From the NCBI RefSeq assembly GCF_036417845.1, contig NC_089984.1:248001-312000 (forward strand): a DNA stretch of 64,000 bases. Reading direction: 5' to 3'. The notes under the pieces were generated by a model. It saw only the letters and a list, made by a program, of their open reading frames with translations, had not been told where the DNA came from and did not search any database. A program made the translations under genes and the position numbers. This DNA is from Apteryx mantelli (taxonomy: Eukaryota; Chordata; Aves; Apterygiformes; Apterygidae). The stretch's first letter is position 1. Every line of letters starts with the position of its first letter. This document shows positions 46,447 to 59,479 of this stretch, piece after piece.

Positions 46447-49010
46447 TTTATTGTCATATACGGACATATCCAGCAGGGTCTTGAGAGCCCCATGGAGCTG
46501 CAGGCCACCTCAGTGTCTGGGATGCAGGACCCCTTTCCTCTCAGAGCCAGACCCCAAAGAGGACCCACTCCCAGGGAAACCTGTCATGGATTCCTATGCC
46601 CCCCCCCCACCCTAAGAGGCGATGGAGCTGGCCACACAGAAGCCTTGGGGCTCAGGACAGCCCCATCCCCTGGACCCAGCAGTCCTGGCTGCCACATTGT
46701 CCCCCGAGCCAGAGGGGACCCTCAGGCAGGGCTCTTGCAGCAGCCCCCAGCCCTGTCCAGGCACCCCCACAGCCCGGGATCCACAGCAGTTTTGGCAGTT
46801 AACAGTCTCTGTGCGACACCTCGGGAAGGATCTCCCAAAGCCCTTACCCTCGGTGGAGAGCCGCAGGAGCGCAGGGGACAAGGAGCTGTGGTCCTGGCTG
46901 ATGGTGTCCATCCAGCAGTCCTCCATCTCGCTTGCCCTCTTGCTCTCGTTTCACCTCTCCAGCCAGAGAAACAGGACGCTCTTCCCATCTCATTACCCAA
47001 AACTCCTTTCCAACATGCCCCTGCTCCTCCATCTGTTGGTGAGGGGCCCTAACATGGTCCCACTGCCTCCTGTCCCCTCTCCTTGCCGTGGAGCCACTAT
47101 GAAGGGCAGCTGTGGGGAGGGTGTGTGCAGTGCCCAGGAGTGCCTGGGCCTCACAGGGAAGTGAGGGTCCCCACAACGACACCGGGGAGACCTCCCTGTG
47201 ATGTGGCACATCCCATTGTGACCTCAGCTCATGTCATCTGGGGGCTCAGTAGGTCACTGCCATGGAGATGGCACAGGTAGGGAGAGAGCAGAGGGATTTC
47301 CCCTCATGTGCTGGAAAGCCATCACTTGCCTTCACTGCAGTTATTTTCCATAATTTTCTGATAAATCCTTCAGGAATGTCTCCAGACACTGTCAAAGACT
47401 GTGAAATATCTCAAACGGGGCACTGGAGATGTCACTTCTGCGCCCTTGCACTGACAGGTCACTGCACTGGGCAGACCTGTGCAGGAATCTGGGGTTTGGG
47501 GGTTGGCGTTTTTACAGGATCCAAGGCATGTGGGATGAACCAGCACAAAGCATGGCCACAGGCTGAGAAATGCTTTGGTGAGCCTCAAAACTGCTTTCTG
47601 CTGTGGGCCCCTCTTTTTGTGGAAGCAGGATGCAGGACAATGTGGGACAGGACGTAGCTTTCCTCCTTTAGGCACCAAGGCAGGCTCTTTGCTTTTAGAA
47701 GTGCTCGGCAAGGTTTCTCAGTCGGCAGTGCTTGAGCTAGAGATGCTATGCCAGAGAAGAGCAAACATAGCCTTAACACACATCATCCAGAGGCCCTTAT
47801 CCAGGACCCTGGAGCCTGCCAGGCTCCAAAGCCATGGGCGAGGCCAGGTAGCAAATGTGGGGAAGTTTTCCCATTTCCCATGAAATTTGCCCATCTTTCC
47901 TTCTGGCTGAGCCTGAGGAAAGCCATTTCTCATCCCTGGGCCTCATTTGGTCCTTGTGCTTTTCAGTGTCACCTTGGGGCTGTGCTTCTCCCCTGGGTAC
48001 GCTCCTCAGCTCCCTGCCCTCCTCCTCCCCGCAGGCACCCTTGCTCTCCCGGGTCTGTACAGCCCTGACATCCTGGATCTCCCACATTTTATGACTCTGC
48101 GCTTCTCAGGACATGCCCACACACTGCAGTGCTGCTGTCCAGGCTCCGGTGCAGAGTCTATGAGGCAGTGCGATGCCTCAGGATGTGCATTTTGACTCAC
48201 TCCCAAGTTTGTGAGATGACCAGCTCCCAGCTCTGCAGCTGCTGAAGCTTGAGAGCATCCCTGCAACCGACCTTCCTGCTCTTGCTAGTCTGCCTAGTCC
48301 AGGGGCAAATCTTGCAGAAGAGAGACTCCATCCCCCTTGAATACTGTGAGAGATGTGGCTTTCCAAGTCACTGCAAAAGGAAGGACTCCTTTACTTCTTT
48401 GGGTTGCTTCTTGAGCCTGTGGCACCCCCTCTACGATGCTGGGAGCCCCAGGTCTGCACTCTGATGTCTCTGCTCTTTCTCTCCCCTGTCTCCTGTTTGT
48501 CTACCCAAAGTCTTCTCTCCACACCAGGGGCATGGGAAGTGCTGCTCTAGAGAGCTCATTTGAAGCTGTGATCGCTGTGAAGCTGAAGGCCTGAAGGAGG
48601 CTAGTCTGGGATGTGGCCGTGCCCACAGACCCCCTCCTGCTCCCAGCCCGAGGATGCAAGAAGGTCTCCAGGGAGAGCAGTGGGTTTGGGGGTGGGTGGG
48701 ATGGGTTTCCCTCAACATCCCTGGGTCCTGCATGAGTTTCTCTAAGCATCCAGGAAATTCCCTCTTCTCTAGGGGCTTGCATCAAGACTTTTCCAGACTT
48801 TTGTACAGAAACACAGCCTGGTCTGGGATCCCCAAGAGCAGCACGGCCCCCAGCATCGCCCGGGACCCCCAGGAGCTGTCTGGCTCTCTCTTCTGTTCCC
48901 ACATTCCCCGATTAAATTGACAGTTTGTAGCCTCACCTTTACAACACTCCATCTTGACACTGCAACATTGTGACTCCTCCCCTAGCTCATTCCCATAGGC
49001 AGCTGCTGAT
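46447..49010 (-). other. Candidate transcription unit in unit A (copy 3), unrecognised
   Basis: Counterpart of 3896-6460. The exon-like block is at 46848-47096, again exactly 249 nt, with donor CCTTAC (reverse complement) at 46842-46847 and the acceptor dinucleotide ending at 47097. The first-exon donor is at 48931-48936 and the AATAAA at 46447-46452. A few amino-acid replacements separate it from copies 1 and 2, but length, frame and splice dinucleotides are kept. Confidence 0.35.
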
Positions 49011-52000
49011 TTGCGACCTGCCTATTGGCTGGCAGGAGGAGGGGGGCGGGTCTGGATTTCACTGACGGCTCTGTCAGCCAATCGGAGTCCACCATGTGGA
49101 AGAAAAACAGACGTGAAAGAGAGAGGTGGAAGAGGAGAGGGAGCGAAGCAGGGGAGGCTTTGGGTGGAAAGCAGGACCGGGCTTGGGCAGCTTGTTTCTC
49201 ACAAGACCGTGAGAAACGCTCTGCCCCCCCTGGCCAGTATAACTGCTCTGCCTGGCACTGAGGCACAGGAGGACTCAGGGTGGAGATCGGGCTCTGCAGA
49301 TAAGAGCCCCAGGGGCAGAGTTAGGAAACAAGAAAAGACCTCGAATGCGAAAAAACAGCATCTTTAAGTACACCAGAAACCAGCAGGGGCTGGAAAATGC
49401 CCCAAGCTGTAGTAAAAGTTTCTGAGCATAAAGAAAAATCAATGAAAAAAAAAAAAACCCTGTTCAAATGTGAATAATAGATGGATGTAACCGAGTAACC
49501 TTAAAAGAAATAGCTTCAGCAGTTACAGTTAAAACCAAACTATAACAACCGAATGGCCTTGGTAGGGTTTACTTTTTGTTTGGGTTTTACAGAATGACCC
49601 TCTGAAGAGCAACAACTTGAAAAGAAGCAGCCAGAAAGAGTGGTAGAATTGTTAGGCTAAGTAATGTGGTTTTTAAAAGTATCTAAATAATAGAATGAAT
49701 CTGGGAGCCAGGAGAGAAGTAACATCAAAGAAAGATGGCAGACCTAAGAATGAGAGGATACTCATACCAGGCTGATAACGAAACTCAACAGCTGTATTCT
49801 AGTGTTTGTAAAAATTGATGATCCTAAGGAAGGGGCTAACACCTTCCCTTGATGAAAGGAAAAGAAAGAAAGAGAAAAAGATGGTAAAATCTATGCATAA
49901 GTGTAACAGCTGTTGATCTGAAGTTAAAGTTGTCTGTTTCCTATAGAGAAGACAGGGAAATACGGAAAAAGAATAATAAAAAAAGGTGACCAACTCTATT
50001 TGAAGCTCCTCTAAAGGGAACTATTCCAGCTTGGGGAACAAGCTGATCTTTCGGTGCAGGAAAGAAATGCCTGCAATTAAAGGAAATAAGATTTCTGTGT
50101 TAAGATATGGAGCTGGAACAACACTCGGATTCACTGAATTTGGGTCAATAGGCCAGACCAATCATGTTGCTATTAGGATTAAGACTGTTATTTTTAACAG
50201 TTGTTTACGTGTTACTGCAAATGGGCATGCTTTGCTTTTGGCGTCTATTAATAGCAGTGCGCATTTCCCCAGTACACTGTGCTTACCCAAAAGCCGCCCA
50301 CTGCACACCAAGGGGAATTTGCTGACTTCTGAAATAAATGCGTGTGTCTGGCGGTGTCAAGGGGTGGAGTGACAGGCGCCACACAGGCAAGCGTGGGACT
50401 CTGGATGGTGCAGCCCACAGAAGAGGGGTTTGCTCTGGGGTGATCCCAGGAGTTAAGGAACCCCGGGTGCATCACGGCTGGAGCCACCACACTGTGGGGT
50501 TGCTGCAGCCTGGGGACACAACATCTAACAACCCCATGACTGACAATTCCAGACAGAGGAGAAGTGACACCACAGACTCACCCCATAAACATCTATGTGC
50601 TGTGGAACCATTCCCCACAGAAAGACCTGTTCATGGCTGCTGTTGCCAACTGAGCAGTGCTGTGGGCTGAGCACTAGGTTACCTGTTGATGTGCATGCTG
50701 TTATTGACTGAGGCCATACAGCTTTTGTGTAACTGCGGTCTGGCGTTATTTTGACTGGCTATAAAAGAGAGTAAGCCACAGAAGTTGGTGTGGACTCTGA
50801 CCGACCATCAGCTGGCCTGTGGATGTCAATGGCGTGGTGAGGAGAATCTGGGCAAAACCGTACCGGAAGGGTGGCCAATAAAGGGCGAGAGCAGTCGCTG
50901 TACCGTGCATCCATGATTTAACTGTAGAGCTCTGATATGTATATATTTTTTTTCAATTCTGTTATATTTCTAGCTTTTTTTTGTTATAACCTCTTATCTC
51001 TAATAAATTCTCATACTTGACAAATGATGATCTCTTGGAGTTCAGTGCAAATAACCCCCGAATTCAAAAGAATCACAGACACCCCTCTATTGGCGTGTCA
51101 CAGGTAACACTCACAAGGGGCATCAAATCTCTTGAACGGGATGGTTGGTTACTGTCCAGATGGTGGTGGCAGTCTCCTTTGCCAGGGTCCTTCCAACAGT
51201 GGCTTCCACTGGATCAGATGAGACTCCCCGAACTGTTCTTCTGGGGAATTTTTATAGTCCAGCTGGCTTGTGGTCCTGTGTGACCTCTCCAGCATATGCA
51301 TGAGCCATTGCTACTGATTACCTCAAACTACATACCAAAGCATCTCCTAACTCTCCTAAGAATGCACAAAAGACTGTCCTACATAGCCGCTTCTTCATTT
51401 GCAGGAGCAGTTTGTACTGTCGATTTTCAAGGGCCTTAAGTATTTACAGTTTAATCAGTTCTGCAGCAGGAGCTGCTGCAGAGATTCTGAAACAGCCAGA
51501 TACTCCACCTGAGATGGTACTCACCACATTTAAGCACAGGAATTGGTCCAGGCACAGCAGGATCTGCCCCTGGAAATCTCTAGAACTGTCTGAAATACCC
51601 ACTTGGAGAGGTTCTGCACCAGTCAGTCCAACACTTAATTTGGAAAGTGGTAGGAGTTCAGTCAGTCTCCTAGTTTCAAGTCTGAAACTGCCTGTCTCAA
51701 ACCTGCCCATCAGCTCACCTGTGTGGATTACTAGATGGGGGAGTTCCTGGGCCACCCAGGGATTAATGACTTGAGTGCTCTGAGTGTGAACACAGGCACA
51801 GGCCTGATAGCCTGGTGCCTACCCACACCACAATTCTAACTGTAAGAGAAACCTGAATTTCATACCTGGAACTTGATTTCCAGAGCTTTTGCCACAAGTA
51901 CTGGCTCTTAGCTAGCACTCTGGCCTACCTCTGCAAGCAAGTGAGGCAGGAGAGTTGTTTCCTGTGTCTAAAGACAGGTGGGATGAATCAACCTTTATTT

Positions 52001-52237
52001 CATGGCATTGGATATAAACAAAGAGAAAATGAGAATCCCTTGTGCAGTTCTGGTCTCCCACCTCAAGAAAGAAAAGTAGGACTAGGAAAAGGGAAGGGAA
52101 AGTTGATGAAGGCAGCAAGGCGAATTTCACCACACATGACATTAGTTACTCTTGTCCCACCTTCAACTGACTGGCTTCCGAAATGGATCCTCCCAACCAT
52201 ACCATAGCGGGAAAATTCTTCCTCAAGGCCTTTTCAG

Positions 52238-52998
52238 TCACTCATGAAATGCAAATCCTCTTCTTCACACTGCCGTGGGTGATTTATCTGCTCACTGCCA
52301 TGGGGCATATGGTCATGATATCTATCATTTGACTCAACCACCAGTTCCACCCCTAGCGTATCTCTTCCCCAGCAGCTTCCCCTTCCTAGATATTTGGTTC
52401 CCTTTGCCCCTAAAAGGTTTGTCAGCCTCATCTTGGAGATTAAGACCATCCCACAGCTGCTTGCCAGTTCCAGACCTTGCTTTCCATCTTCCTGGGCACC
52501 GCTGTGTTCAGCCTGCTTGTTGTGCTGTCTTTTGATTGCTGTGGGGCCATTTGCAATCCATCGCACTGTACCATCTTTATGAAGCCCTGGTTGGACTCCA
52601 CACTCATCTTTATCCATTGGCTGATGGCATCTCTATCCTTGCTCAGCCCCACCATCTTATATACCAAGGTACCCTGTGTCCCCAGTAAAGAGACTCTTTC
52701 TTCTGTGGCCTCATCCCTTTGATGAGAGCAGCCTGCATGTTCACCAGCTACCTTCAAACATGAGCTTTGCTCTCTCCTCTGCTGTGTTGCTGAGCTCCTT
52801 CACATTGACCCCTGTGTCTTATGCCTGCACTAGATGCACTATCCTGAGAATACCCTCTGGGAAAGCCATATGAAGCCTTCTTCACCAGCATAGCCGGTGA
52901 CACTGCCATCGTCACTACTGCATATGGTAGCTCCATTTTTGGCTACGAGGGGCCTGAATACAGCAAATCCTTTGAACCAACCAAAGCCTGATGAAAGG
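52238..52998 (+). pseudogene. Olfactory receptor pseudogene (copy 3)
   Basis: Direct counterpart of 12790-13550 with the same disrupting stop after TM1 and decayed DRY-type motif. It lies about 1.9 kb upstream of another receptor in the same orientation (54868-55839), so the two probably represent a small tandem receptor cluster. Confidence 0.8.
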
Positions 52999-54620
52999 GT
53001 TCAAGACGGTTACCTCCATGGTGAGCAGAGAAGCTGCTTTGCTGTAAGCTCTCAGCAGCTTTGCAGGCTCCTCTAAGAAAGTACATTGAGGAGAAGCATG
53101 ATTTTAGCTGACATCCAGCAGACTAAGAAGACACAACACTTTGAGCGTTGGAACTTACCCAGCAAATGGGAAGCTGGGACTGTCACCTCTGATTCACTGA
53201 GGCTACAGTGATATTGCTGTAGGCGACCGGGCTTGAGTTTTTGCTCAAATAATTACAGCCAGTGGTTCAATTTCAGCATATCTTCCAGATGAACCCAGTC
53301 CAGAGATTCCCCTATGCCAGACTAGAAGCAGAGAGCAAGAGAGAGCATCTGGGATCTAGGACTAACCTGAGCTCCAGGTTAAAACACCAATGCAAACATG
53401 AGGTATTGCCCACTAATGAGCTTCCCGTTTTACTCTCTGTGTAAGAGTCACCCATTACACTCTGAGACAGGTTCTGGGGGGACAACAGAGTCTGTGGAGA
53501 ACCTCTGGTTCACTCCTTGAAACCCATCATCTCCTTCTCCCCTCTGCCCCTGCATTTTTGAAGCATCCTATTTGTGGAGTCATCTGCTCCTTTCCTTTAT
53601 ATGTCTAAAACTAAATGCAAAGGTGGAGGGAAAAATGTCAGTATTTATTGCCTATATTTTCCTTGGACTTCCTGCTGTTAGACGTGTTCTTTGGTTTGAA
53701 AAAGAAATTAGCTACTTAGTAAATTAAGAGGTTTGAGACAGAAGTAGTGAGTTTCATCAGCTTCATTAGAGGTGTCTGTGCGCAGCTGGTGTCTGCACTT
53801 GTTTTCCCTTGGTCCCTATTTTGTTAATGCAGGCAAAGAGAGAGCTCTAGAGAGAGGCTGGGTCCTCCCAGACTATAACTGGCACGTGAAAGAAGTGTTA
53901 CCAGTCTCTTCCAGACACTCTTCTCCCTCTCTGCACTGACAAGATGGGAGGAAGCTAACTTGCTCAAACTGAAGTGCCTGACTTTTAGACATCTAAAACA
54001 TCACCCTGCTTAGTATTTTCTTTGTTCCAGACCCTTCCTATGTCAAATAATCAAAAGGACAGCCTTTAAGTTCTTTAAGATGAGACAATCCCACTCCTCC
54101 CCTAGAGGGAAGGCAAGGCATTTAGGTCAGGGCATTTAATAACAATGGAATTTGGCAATGCTTTGGCAAGAACTCTATTTCAGTGCACAATGATATCAGA
54201 TGAGACTGTCTGACACAGACATTTCCAATGACTGAATGGAACCCTCCTGAATTTCACTATTTAGAGTATTAAAGAAGGCAAGCTATACTTGTTCTCTATG
54301 TCTCCCCATTTTCTGGAGAAAGAGAGAGGAAGAAGCTGTGGAAGAAAGCAGGGGATTACAGAAGAGATGCTCAGTACTGGCTTGTTTTGAAAGCAACAGC
54401 CTCACAGAAGTTCCAACTCAAAAAAGGCAAGCACCGAAAAATAGAAGGAATAACTTTCCAAATACTTATCTAAATGGATGGTCTGGCATCTGCAGATAAT
54501 AGTAAGCACTTTTGCTGGGAGATTAGGTTGGCTTTTGAAGCACAGATGTGATTTATGTTTGCAATAGGTCGAAGTGAACAGGGAATTTCCCAGGCATGGC
54601 ATGAACTAGTTCACAACCTC
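52622..54620. other. Continuation of copy 3 toward the receptor gene
   Basis: Matches the palindrome 1 spacer (13174-14668) in direct orientation, with extra sequence at about 53130-53485 and 54150-54310. It includes the 3' half of the receptor pseudogene up to about 52998. No other coding signal. Confidence 0.75.
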
Positions 54621-54853
54621 TTTACAATACTGTGCTCTTGAGAAAGAATCCTTTGTGAGTGGCTGGAAAAGGTAGAAAGAAGACAGTAAAATCTCTGAGG
54701 ACTGTAAATGTGAAGCGGAGAAATCAGGGTGCGATGAATGGCTGAGAGGAAAATTTCTGTCTGTGCTACCTAGAAAGCAAGCAAGGGAGCAAAGAAGGAA
54801 GGATCTACCCTCCCGTCGAGACTGTGAAATTCTCACGCTTGCTTCTTCGTGCT

Positions 54854-54863
54854 CCTGTCTCAG
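54854..54863 (+). promoter_or_regulatory. Candidate splice acceptor before the receptor coding exon
   Basis: A pyrimidine-rich stretch ending ctgtctcag lies four bases before ATG 54868. Olfactory receptors usually have 5' untranslated exons spliced just upstream of a single coding exon, so the position is as expected. Confidence 0.5.
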
Positions 54864-54867
54864 CAGC

Positions 54868-55839
54868 ATGTACTGAAATTAGACATAGAACCAGGAAATG
54901 AAACTATAGTTGCTGAGTTCATCCTGAAGGGTTTCTCAGGGCTTGATCAAAGACGACAGCAATTTCTCTCCCTGCTCCTTCTACTCATATACCTGACAAC
55001 AGTGACGGGGAACACAATGATCATTTTCCTCGTGTATGTAGATCACCGCCTGCAAACTCCCCATGTACTTTTTCATCAGCAATCTGGCATTCCTGGAAAT
55101 CTGGTTCACATCCTCCACAACCATCACATTGTTGGCGATTCTGAGCTCTGGAAGGAGACCAATCTCATTAAGCAGCTGCTTTGCCCAATCCTATTTCTAT
55201 TTTGCCCTGGGTTTTATAGAGTTCTCCCTCCTTGTTGTCATGTCCTTTGACCGCTACGTTGCCACCTGCCAACCTTTGCATTATGCTGCTGTCATGAAGT
55301 GGCAGCTCTGCACCCACCTGGTTGCTGCTGCGTGGGTCCTAGGCTTCACACTCTTCAGCTACTGCCTGGTCTTGCTCTCAAAGCTGACTTTCTGTGGCCC
55401 CAACAAGATCCACCACTTTTTTTGCGATAACTCCCCCTTATTCAAACTGTCCTGCTCTGATGCCAGCCTGCTTTGGAAAGTAGACACCATTTTCATATCG
55501 CTTGTAGTGCTGGGTTCCTTATGTCTAATCATAGTGTCCTACATGTGCATCTTCCACTGTATTCTGCACATGCCGTCAGCATCTGGGAGGAAGAAAGCTT
55601 TTGCTACATGTTCTTCCTATCTCACCGCCTTAGCCATTGTCTATGGATGCTGCATTGTTCTCTATGCACGGCCCTCAGAAGGGGTTTCCTTGGAGAACAA
55701 CAGAATTGTAGCTTTGCTCAACACTGTCCTGTACCCATTCTTAAACCCCTTCATCTACAGTCTCAGAAACGAGACTGTGAAGGTGGCCCTGAAGGAAGCC
55801 ATTGGTCGTGCAAAGGCTCGGCTTTTTCCCCAGTCATGA
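54868..55839 (+). pseudogene. Olfactory receptor, disrupted by a frameshift and loss of in-frame start
   Basis: A seven-transmembrane odorant receptor of about 310 codons by design. Visible landmarks in order are the N-glycosylation site NETI, the TM1 GN (TVTGNTMIIF), PMYFF-type intracellular loop 1 (MYFFISNLAF), the TM3/loop 2 signature MSFDRYVATC, extracellular loop 2 cysteines (CGPNKIHHFFCD), TM6 KKAFATCSS and TM7 NPFIYSLRN. The last three fit class II receptors close to families 6/10. One extra C in the run at 55059-55062 shifts the frame between TM1 and TM2. The ATG at 54868, just after an acceptor-like ctgtctcag, is out of frame by one base. Two lesions make it a recent pseudogene unless they are sequence errors. 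Confidence 0.85.
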
Positions 55840-56024
55840 TGCTTTTCATGACAGCAATTCTGATTATGTATCATATATCATGTCACACACATATATATGT
55901 AGCTACTAAATACAGGTGCCTCGGGAGATTTATTTTCTCATTGGATTGTAGTGGTGAAAGGAAGCAATGTGAATTGTGTGTCTTGGTTACAGGGGTTTCT
56001 TATAAACAAAATCTAAAAAATATT

Positions 56025-56030
56025 AATAAA
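56025..56030 (+). terminator. Candidate polyadenylation signal of the receptor
   Basis: AATAAA about 190 bases after the receptor stop codon, a plausible 3' end for a short receptor transcript. Confidence 0.4.
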
Positions 56031-56036
56031 ATGTTG

Positions 56037-56038
<2 letters not shown>

Positions 56039-56069
<31 letters not shown>
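56039..56069. repeat. (CA)n microsatellite
   Basis: About 15 uninterrupted CA dinucleotides, directly after the AATAAA of the receptor. Confidence 0.97.
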
Positions 56070-56071
<2 letters not shown>

Positions 56072-57460
56072 CTTAGGACTGGGACATAGACTGCCAGTGC
56101 ATGCTGACACAAGGAAGTTTTCATAAGTCATCTCAGGAAATTTAGCTGAAAACTCCGGGGACAATGTCCAGGGGTTGTTGAGAAAAGCTCAGAACACTTT
56201 CCCTGAATAACAGAAGATGCTAAACATGAAAATTAAGCTCAGACACTACAATGGGTTCAAATTCATTGGATTCAAATCCATAATACACTTCTCAGTTTCA
56301 TTAGTGTGATGAAGACAGCCTCATTGATTTGTCAATGATAGCCTGCAGACGATAGTTTTATTATTCACTCTGGAGGGAGATTTCTTAAAAATTCATATTT
56401 TCGTAAGGTACTGTCAGCATGTCCACTGTTTAAAGCCCTGCTTTATCTATCTCCATTGATGACTCTAGGATGCATTCTCCTGAAGGAAAAAAAAAGAACA
56501 TCATATTTCTTCTTGGAGAATTAGGCATTTTCTACCTTTGTTTTCTTTCCTGAAGGATTATTTCATCATCAAGATGTTTTTCAAATAAACTATGTATGCT
56601 TCTATCACACTTTTTTCTTCTTGTCCATGAATGAAATTATATATTCCTCCCTATCCCCCCTTATTTTACACTTCTGTCTCTATCCATATCTTTATATGGC
56701 AAAGAGATGGGCAGAAGCATGTACAATTGATAAAAGGAAACATATTTTAGAGAAATAATCAACACACAGAGATCCCTTTTCTCCTTTTATTTTGCATTCC
56801 ACAGGGAAAAACAAAGCACAGAGGAAGGGAAGGCATTGCCATTGCTTTACTCCTGTGCAGTTGTTTCTAATCAGCATTTCATTTTGTTAGGGCCTCTGAG
56901 GGGCAGAATTGCCCTTAACAGCTCTTTTAAAGTTTGTGTGTGAGTGTCCCATTTCCGAAGGGAATTCTACAAGGGTGAACTCTTTATAGGAAAATCCATC
57001 TCCTCATGTGGGACCCTAGGGAAGCTATGGCACGTTGGGTGACCAAAGCTCAGCCCAGCAGAACACTTGGGCGCTCTTGGGCACCTTGGTCTTCCTGCTC
57101 CAGGTGGGTCCTTGTGCACCACAGTGAAGGATGTGGTGGCCCTGGGTCTTCCCATCCAGACCCACAGCTCCACCAGCAACACAGGGTTAGGGTAGGCAGG
57201 CAGATGACTAGGCTCTGCCTCAGAGTTGAGATAACTGAACAGGGCGTGAGAAACTAGTGGCTATGAGAAATCTTTGGACACTGCAGGGAACAGAATGAGA
57301 CCCTGCCAAGTTCCAGACAGCACGGTGACGGATGGCTGGATTTCAGCGGTGCTTAAGGGAGAGTTATATGAGAAAAGGCCAAGCATCACACATAACTGTC
57401 ATATTGGGGATCCTTTGGGGAGTAGACTCTTGCAGCACCAGCAGTACCGAGGTAATGATA
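56070..57460. other. AT-rich intergenic stretch
   Basis: No open frame with recognisable motifs and no repeat structure seen. Nothing is assigned. Confidence 0.5.
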
Positions 57461-57469
57461 TCAGAAGCA

Positions 57470-57950
57470 CCACATGAGCCAGGGGTTACCTAGCTAACCG
57501 TACCAGAAATATTAAACTTGAGTACATAGGCAGTAAAGCTGGCACCAATGAAGAAAAAAATACTTAGAGATGGGCTGTTTATTTCAAAGGGGATAAAGCT
57601 GGAGAAAGGGAGGGATCAAGCTGCATCATGGAAGAAGCAGCATGGGAAAATGGAGGCAAAGGGAATAAAAGGGGGGCCAGTCATGTGTAAGCAAGCTGCT
57701 GGCAAGGACACTTGTCTGGCCAGGCTGTGTACCTGGTCTCTGCAGTGTAGCCTATCATTGTATTAAATCCTATTCCTAGCTCTTTTCTGGGTGAGCGTGC
57801 TCGCTGTTCTGCATGAGTGCATGTGTGGAAGGCTTGCAGACGTCAAGGCAGCCAGCTACCAGAGACACCCGTGCGAGGGTGCGTGTGAGGTCTCCTGCAA
57901 GCTTTGAGTCTGATTAGCTGGTGAGCAAGAACAGGACCAGGCCGTTTGTA
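57470..57950 (+). mobile_element. LTR-like stretch
   Basis: Promoter- and end-like signals occur in LTR order: ATAAAAGG near 57665-57672, then about 95 bases later ATTAAA (57762-57767), then a GT-rich stretch. No target duplication was found and the ends are uncertain. It could be an old solo LTR or chance. Confidence 0.3.
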
Positions 57951-58089
57951 TCATTCATGTTTATGAGTGCTGCTCACGTCTCTGTGGTGCCTGTAAAGGT
58001 ACTGCGCCCCTGCCGGAGTTGATTTTTTGGTGGTCGACCATGACCGTACAGAGCATGTGTATGCCTCTTGGAAGTACATGCCCTGTCTC

Positions 58090-58330
58090 GCTGCTGGCAG
58101 GACCAGGGAACAGAGAAGTGCAGTAGTTTCCCTTCCAGTGGACCAGGAAGGAGGAATCCTTTATTCAAAAATCCACTGGATCCAGCATCCTTTAACAGTG
58201 CAGGCCTTGGAGGTGCTGCAGCTACTTGATCTTGATGTTGAGGTCCTGCTTCTCCATCACCTTGTGGTTCCCAAAGGGCACAGAGGCTTTGGGGCTGCAG
58301 CGTGTAGGACCAGCTTTGGCACCCATCTTT
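58090..58330 (-). pseudogene. Possible processed pseudogene tail
   Basis: The minus strand has a frame reading SPKASVPFGNHKVMEKQDLN, a stop after IKIK, and an AATAAA about 50 bases later (near 58160). Coding end plus polyadenylation signal without introns resembles a retrocopy, but I cannot name the parent and see no clear A tail. Confidence 0.25.
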
Positions 58331-58349
58331 CTATTTCCCCACTATTGAT

Positions 58350-59240
58350 TTAAGCAATACAAATACCAAGATCTTACAAGTGTTTGGGTCAGTGATCCCC
58401 TAGAGTCAAAGGGAGTTTTGTTTTGTTTTGTTTTTTTTCTGATCAGACTTTCCATCTGCCAGCCTTTATCATAAAAGTGGCTGGGGTTGGACAGGCAGTG
58501 CCATATGATCTACCCTCCATTTCTAAACCATCCACAGAAAGTAGCACTATTTAGTCAGTCTAAATAACAGGGGCAATGGCCACTGTTTTGTTGGTGGTCC
58601 ATAAACAGGACAGTTGTGCTAAGCAAAACTCTGTTGTCTAAGGATCTGATACACATTACTAAACACATCTTCATCATGTCCAAGGGTAAAAAAAAAGCTG
58701 GGCTTTGCACAAACATCTCCATAGCTGCATTATTGCCATTTCTGCCTGCTGTGAGACTGCAGACAACACGGGCACAAGAATAAGGTGCCTTAACTGCAAG
58801 CTGATGTGTAGATCTGGGGCAGCACAAGGCCCTGGCTATTAGTCTTTAAATGGTTTGTCCAGGATTTTGTGAGAGAGGTGCCCAGGCTACATGGAAAAGC
58901 ACCACAAATGTAAAAGCTGGGAATGCTTTTTGCACCGTGAAAAGATCTTGAACATCAGCCAGCACCAGTGTTTCACACCTGTGGTCGAACCCCAGAAATA
59001 GGGAAGGGCTGTATTTGCTGTGATGTGTAACACGTGCAGGAAACTGGAACCAATCACATTTCTCTCCTGGAGGTAGCACTGGAAGTAGCGTGGGATGAAG
59101 AAGGGGTGGAAAGGAAAGTGCGGTGAGAACGGGAGTTCAGGAGCGTCACGAGTCTCGGGGACTTTCTGGGGTTGGCTCCGCCCGTGCCGGCTCAATGGTC
59201 TCCATGGCGAGGGACAGTCTGTGACACACCATGCTGCATC
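58350..59240. other. Intergenic stretch, no gene recognised
   Basis: T-rich run near 58420-58440 and short frames only. Nothing is assigned. Confidence 0.45.
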
Positions 59241-59479
59241 TCTGTGGTCACCTGGAGGGGACACCCCCCCTACCATCTCTATGGTCAGGTGGCTCCTCTG
59301 GGCCAGCCTCCAGCGCTTCTCTATGCTCTCCCGGCCGAGGGACACTCTGGGATCCCCCCTCCAGCCCCTTTCTTGGGCTGCTGATGGAGACAAAATTTCA
59401 GGGCCACCCGCTCATGGCAGATAATGCCAAAGGCTGCGATGGCCCCTGGGTTGTTCGCCCACTGCTGAAAAAAAGGCCG

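Larger units (their letters stand above)
42750..52621 (+). repeat. Unit A copy 3, right arm of palindrome 2
   Basis: Direct repeat of copy 1 and inverted repeat of copy 2. It lacks the 773-bp solo LTR (single caagc at 44331-44335) and the provirus (single ttatct at 50994-50999). It carries its own 580-bp solo LTR at 45368-45947, and about 120 bases near 50858-50982 that are absent from copies 1 and 2. It is visibly more diverged than copies 1 and 2 are from each other, for example in the 47-50 kb stretch. Confidence 0.93.

Noticed and set aside
1..52621. The whole palindromic structure as an assembly artefact
   Set aside because: Copies carry distinct insertions with correct target duplications and many private substitutions, so they are real separate copies. 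The exact adjacency still needs long reads.
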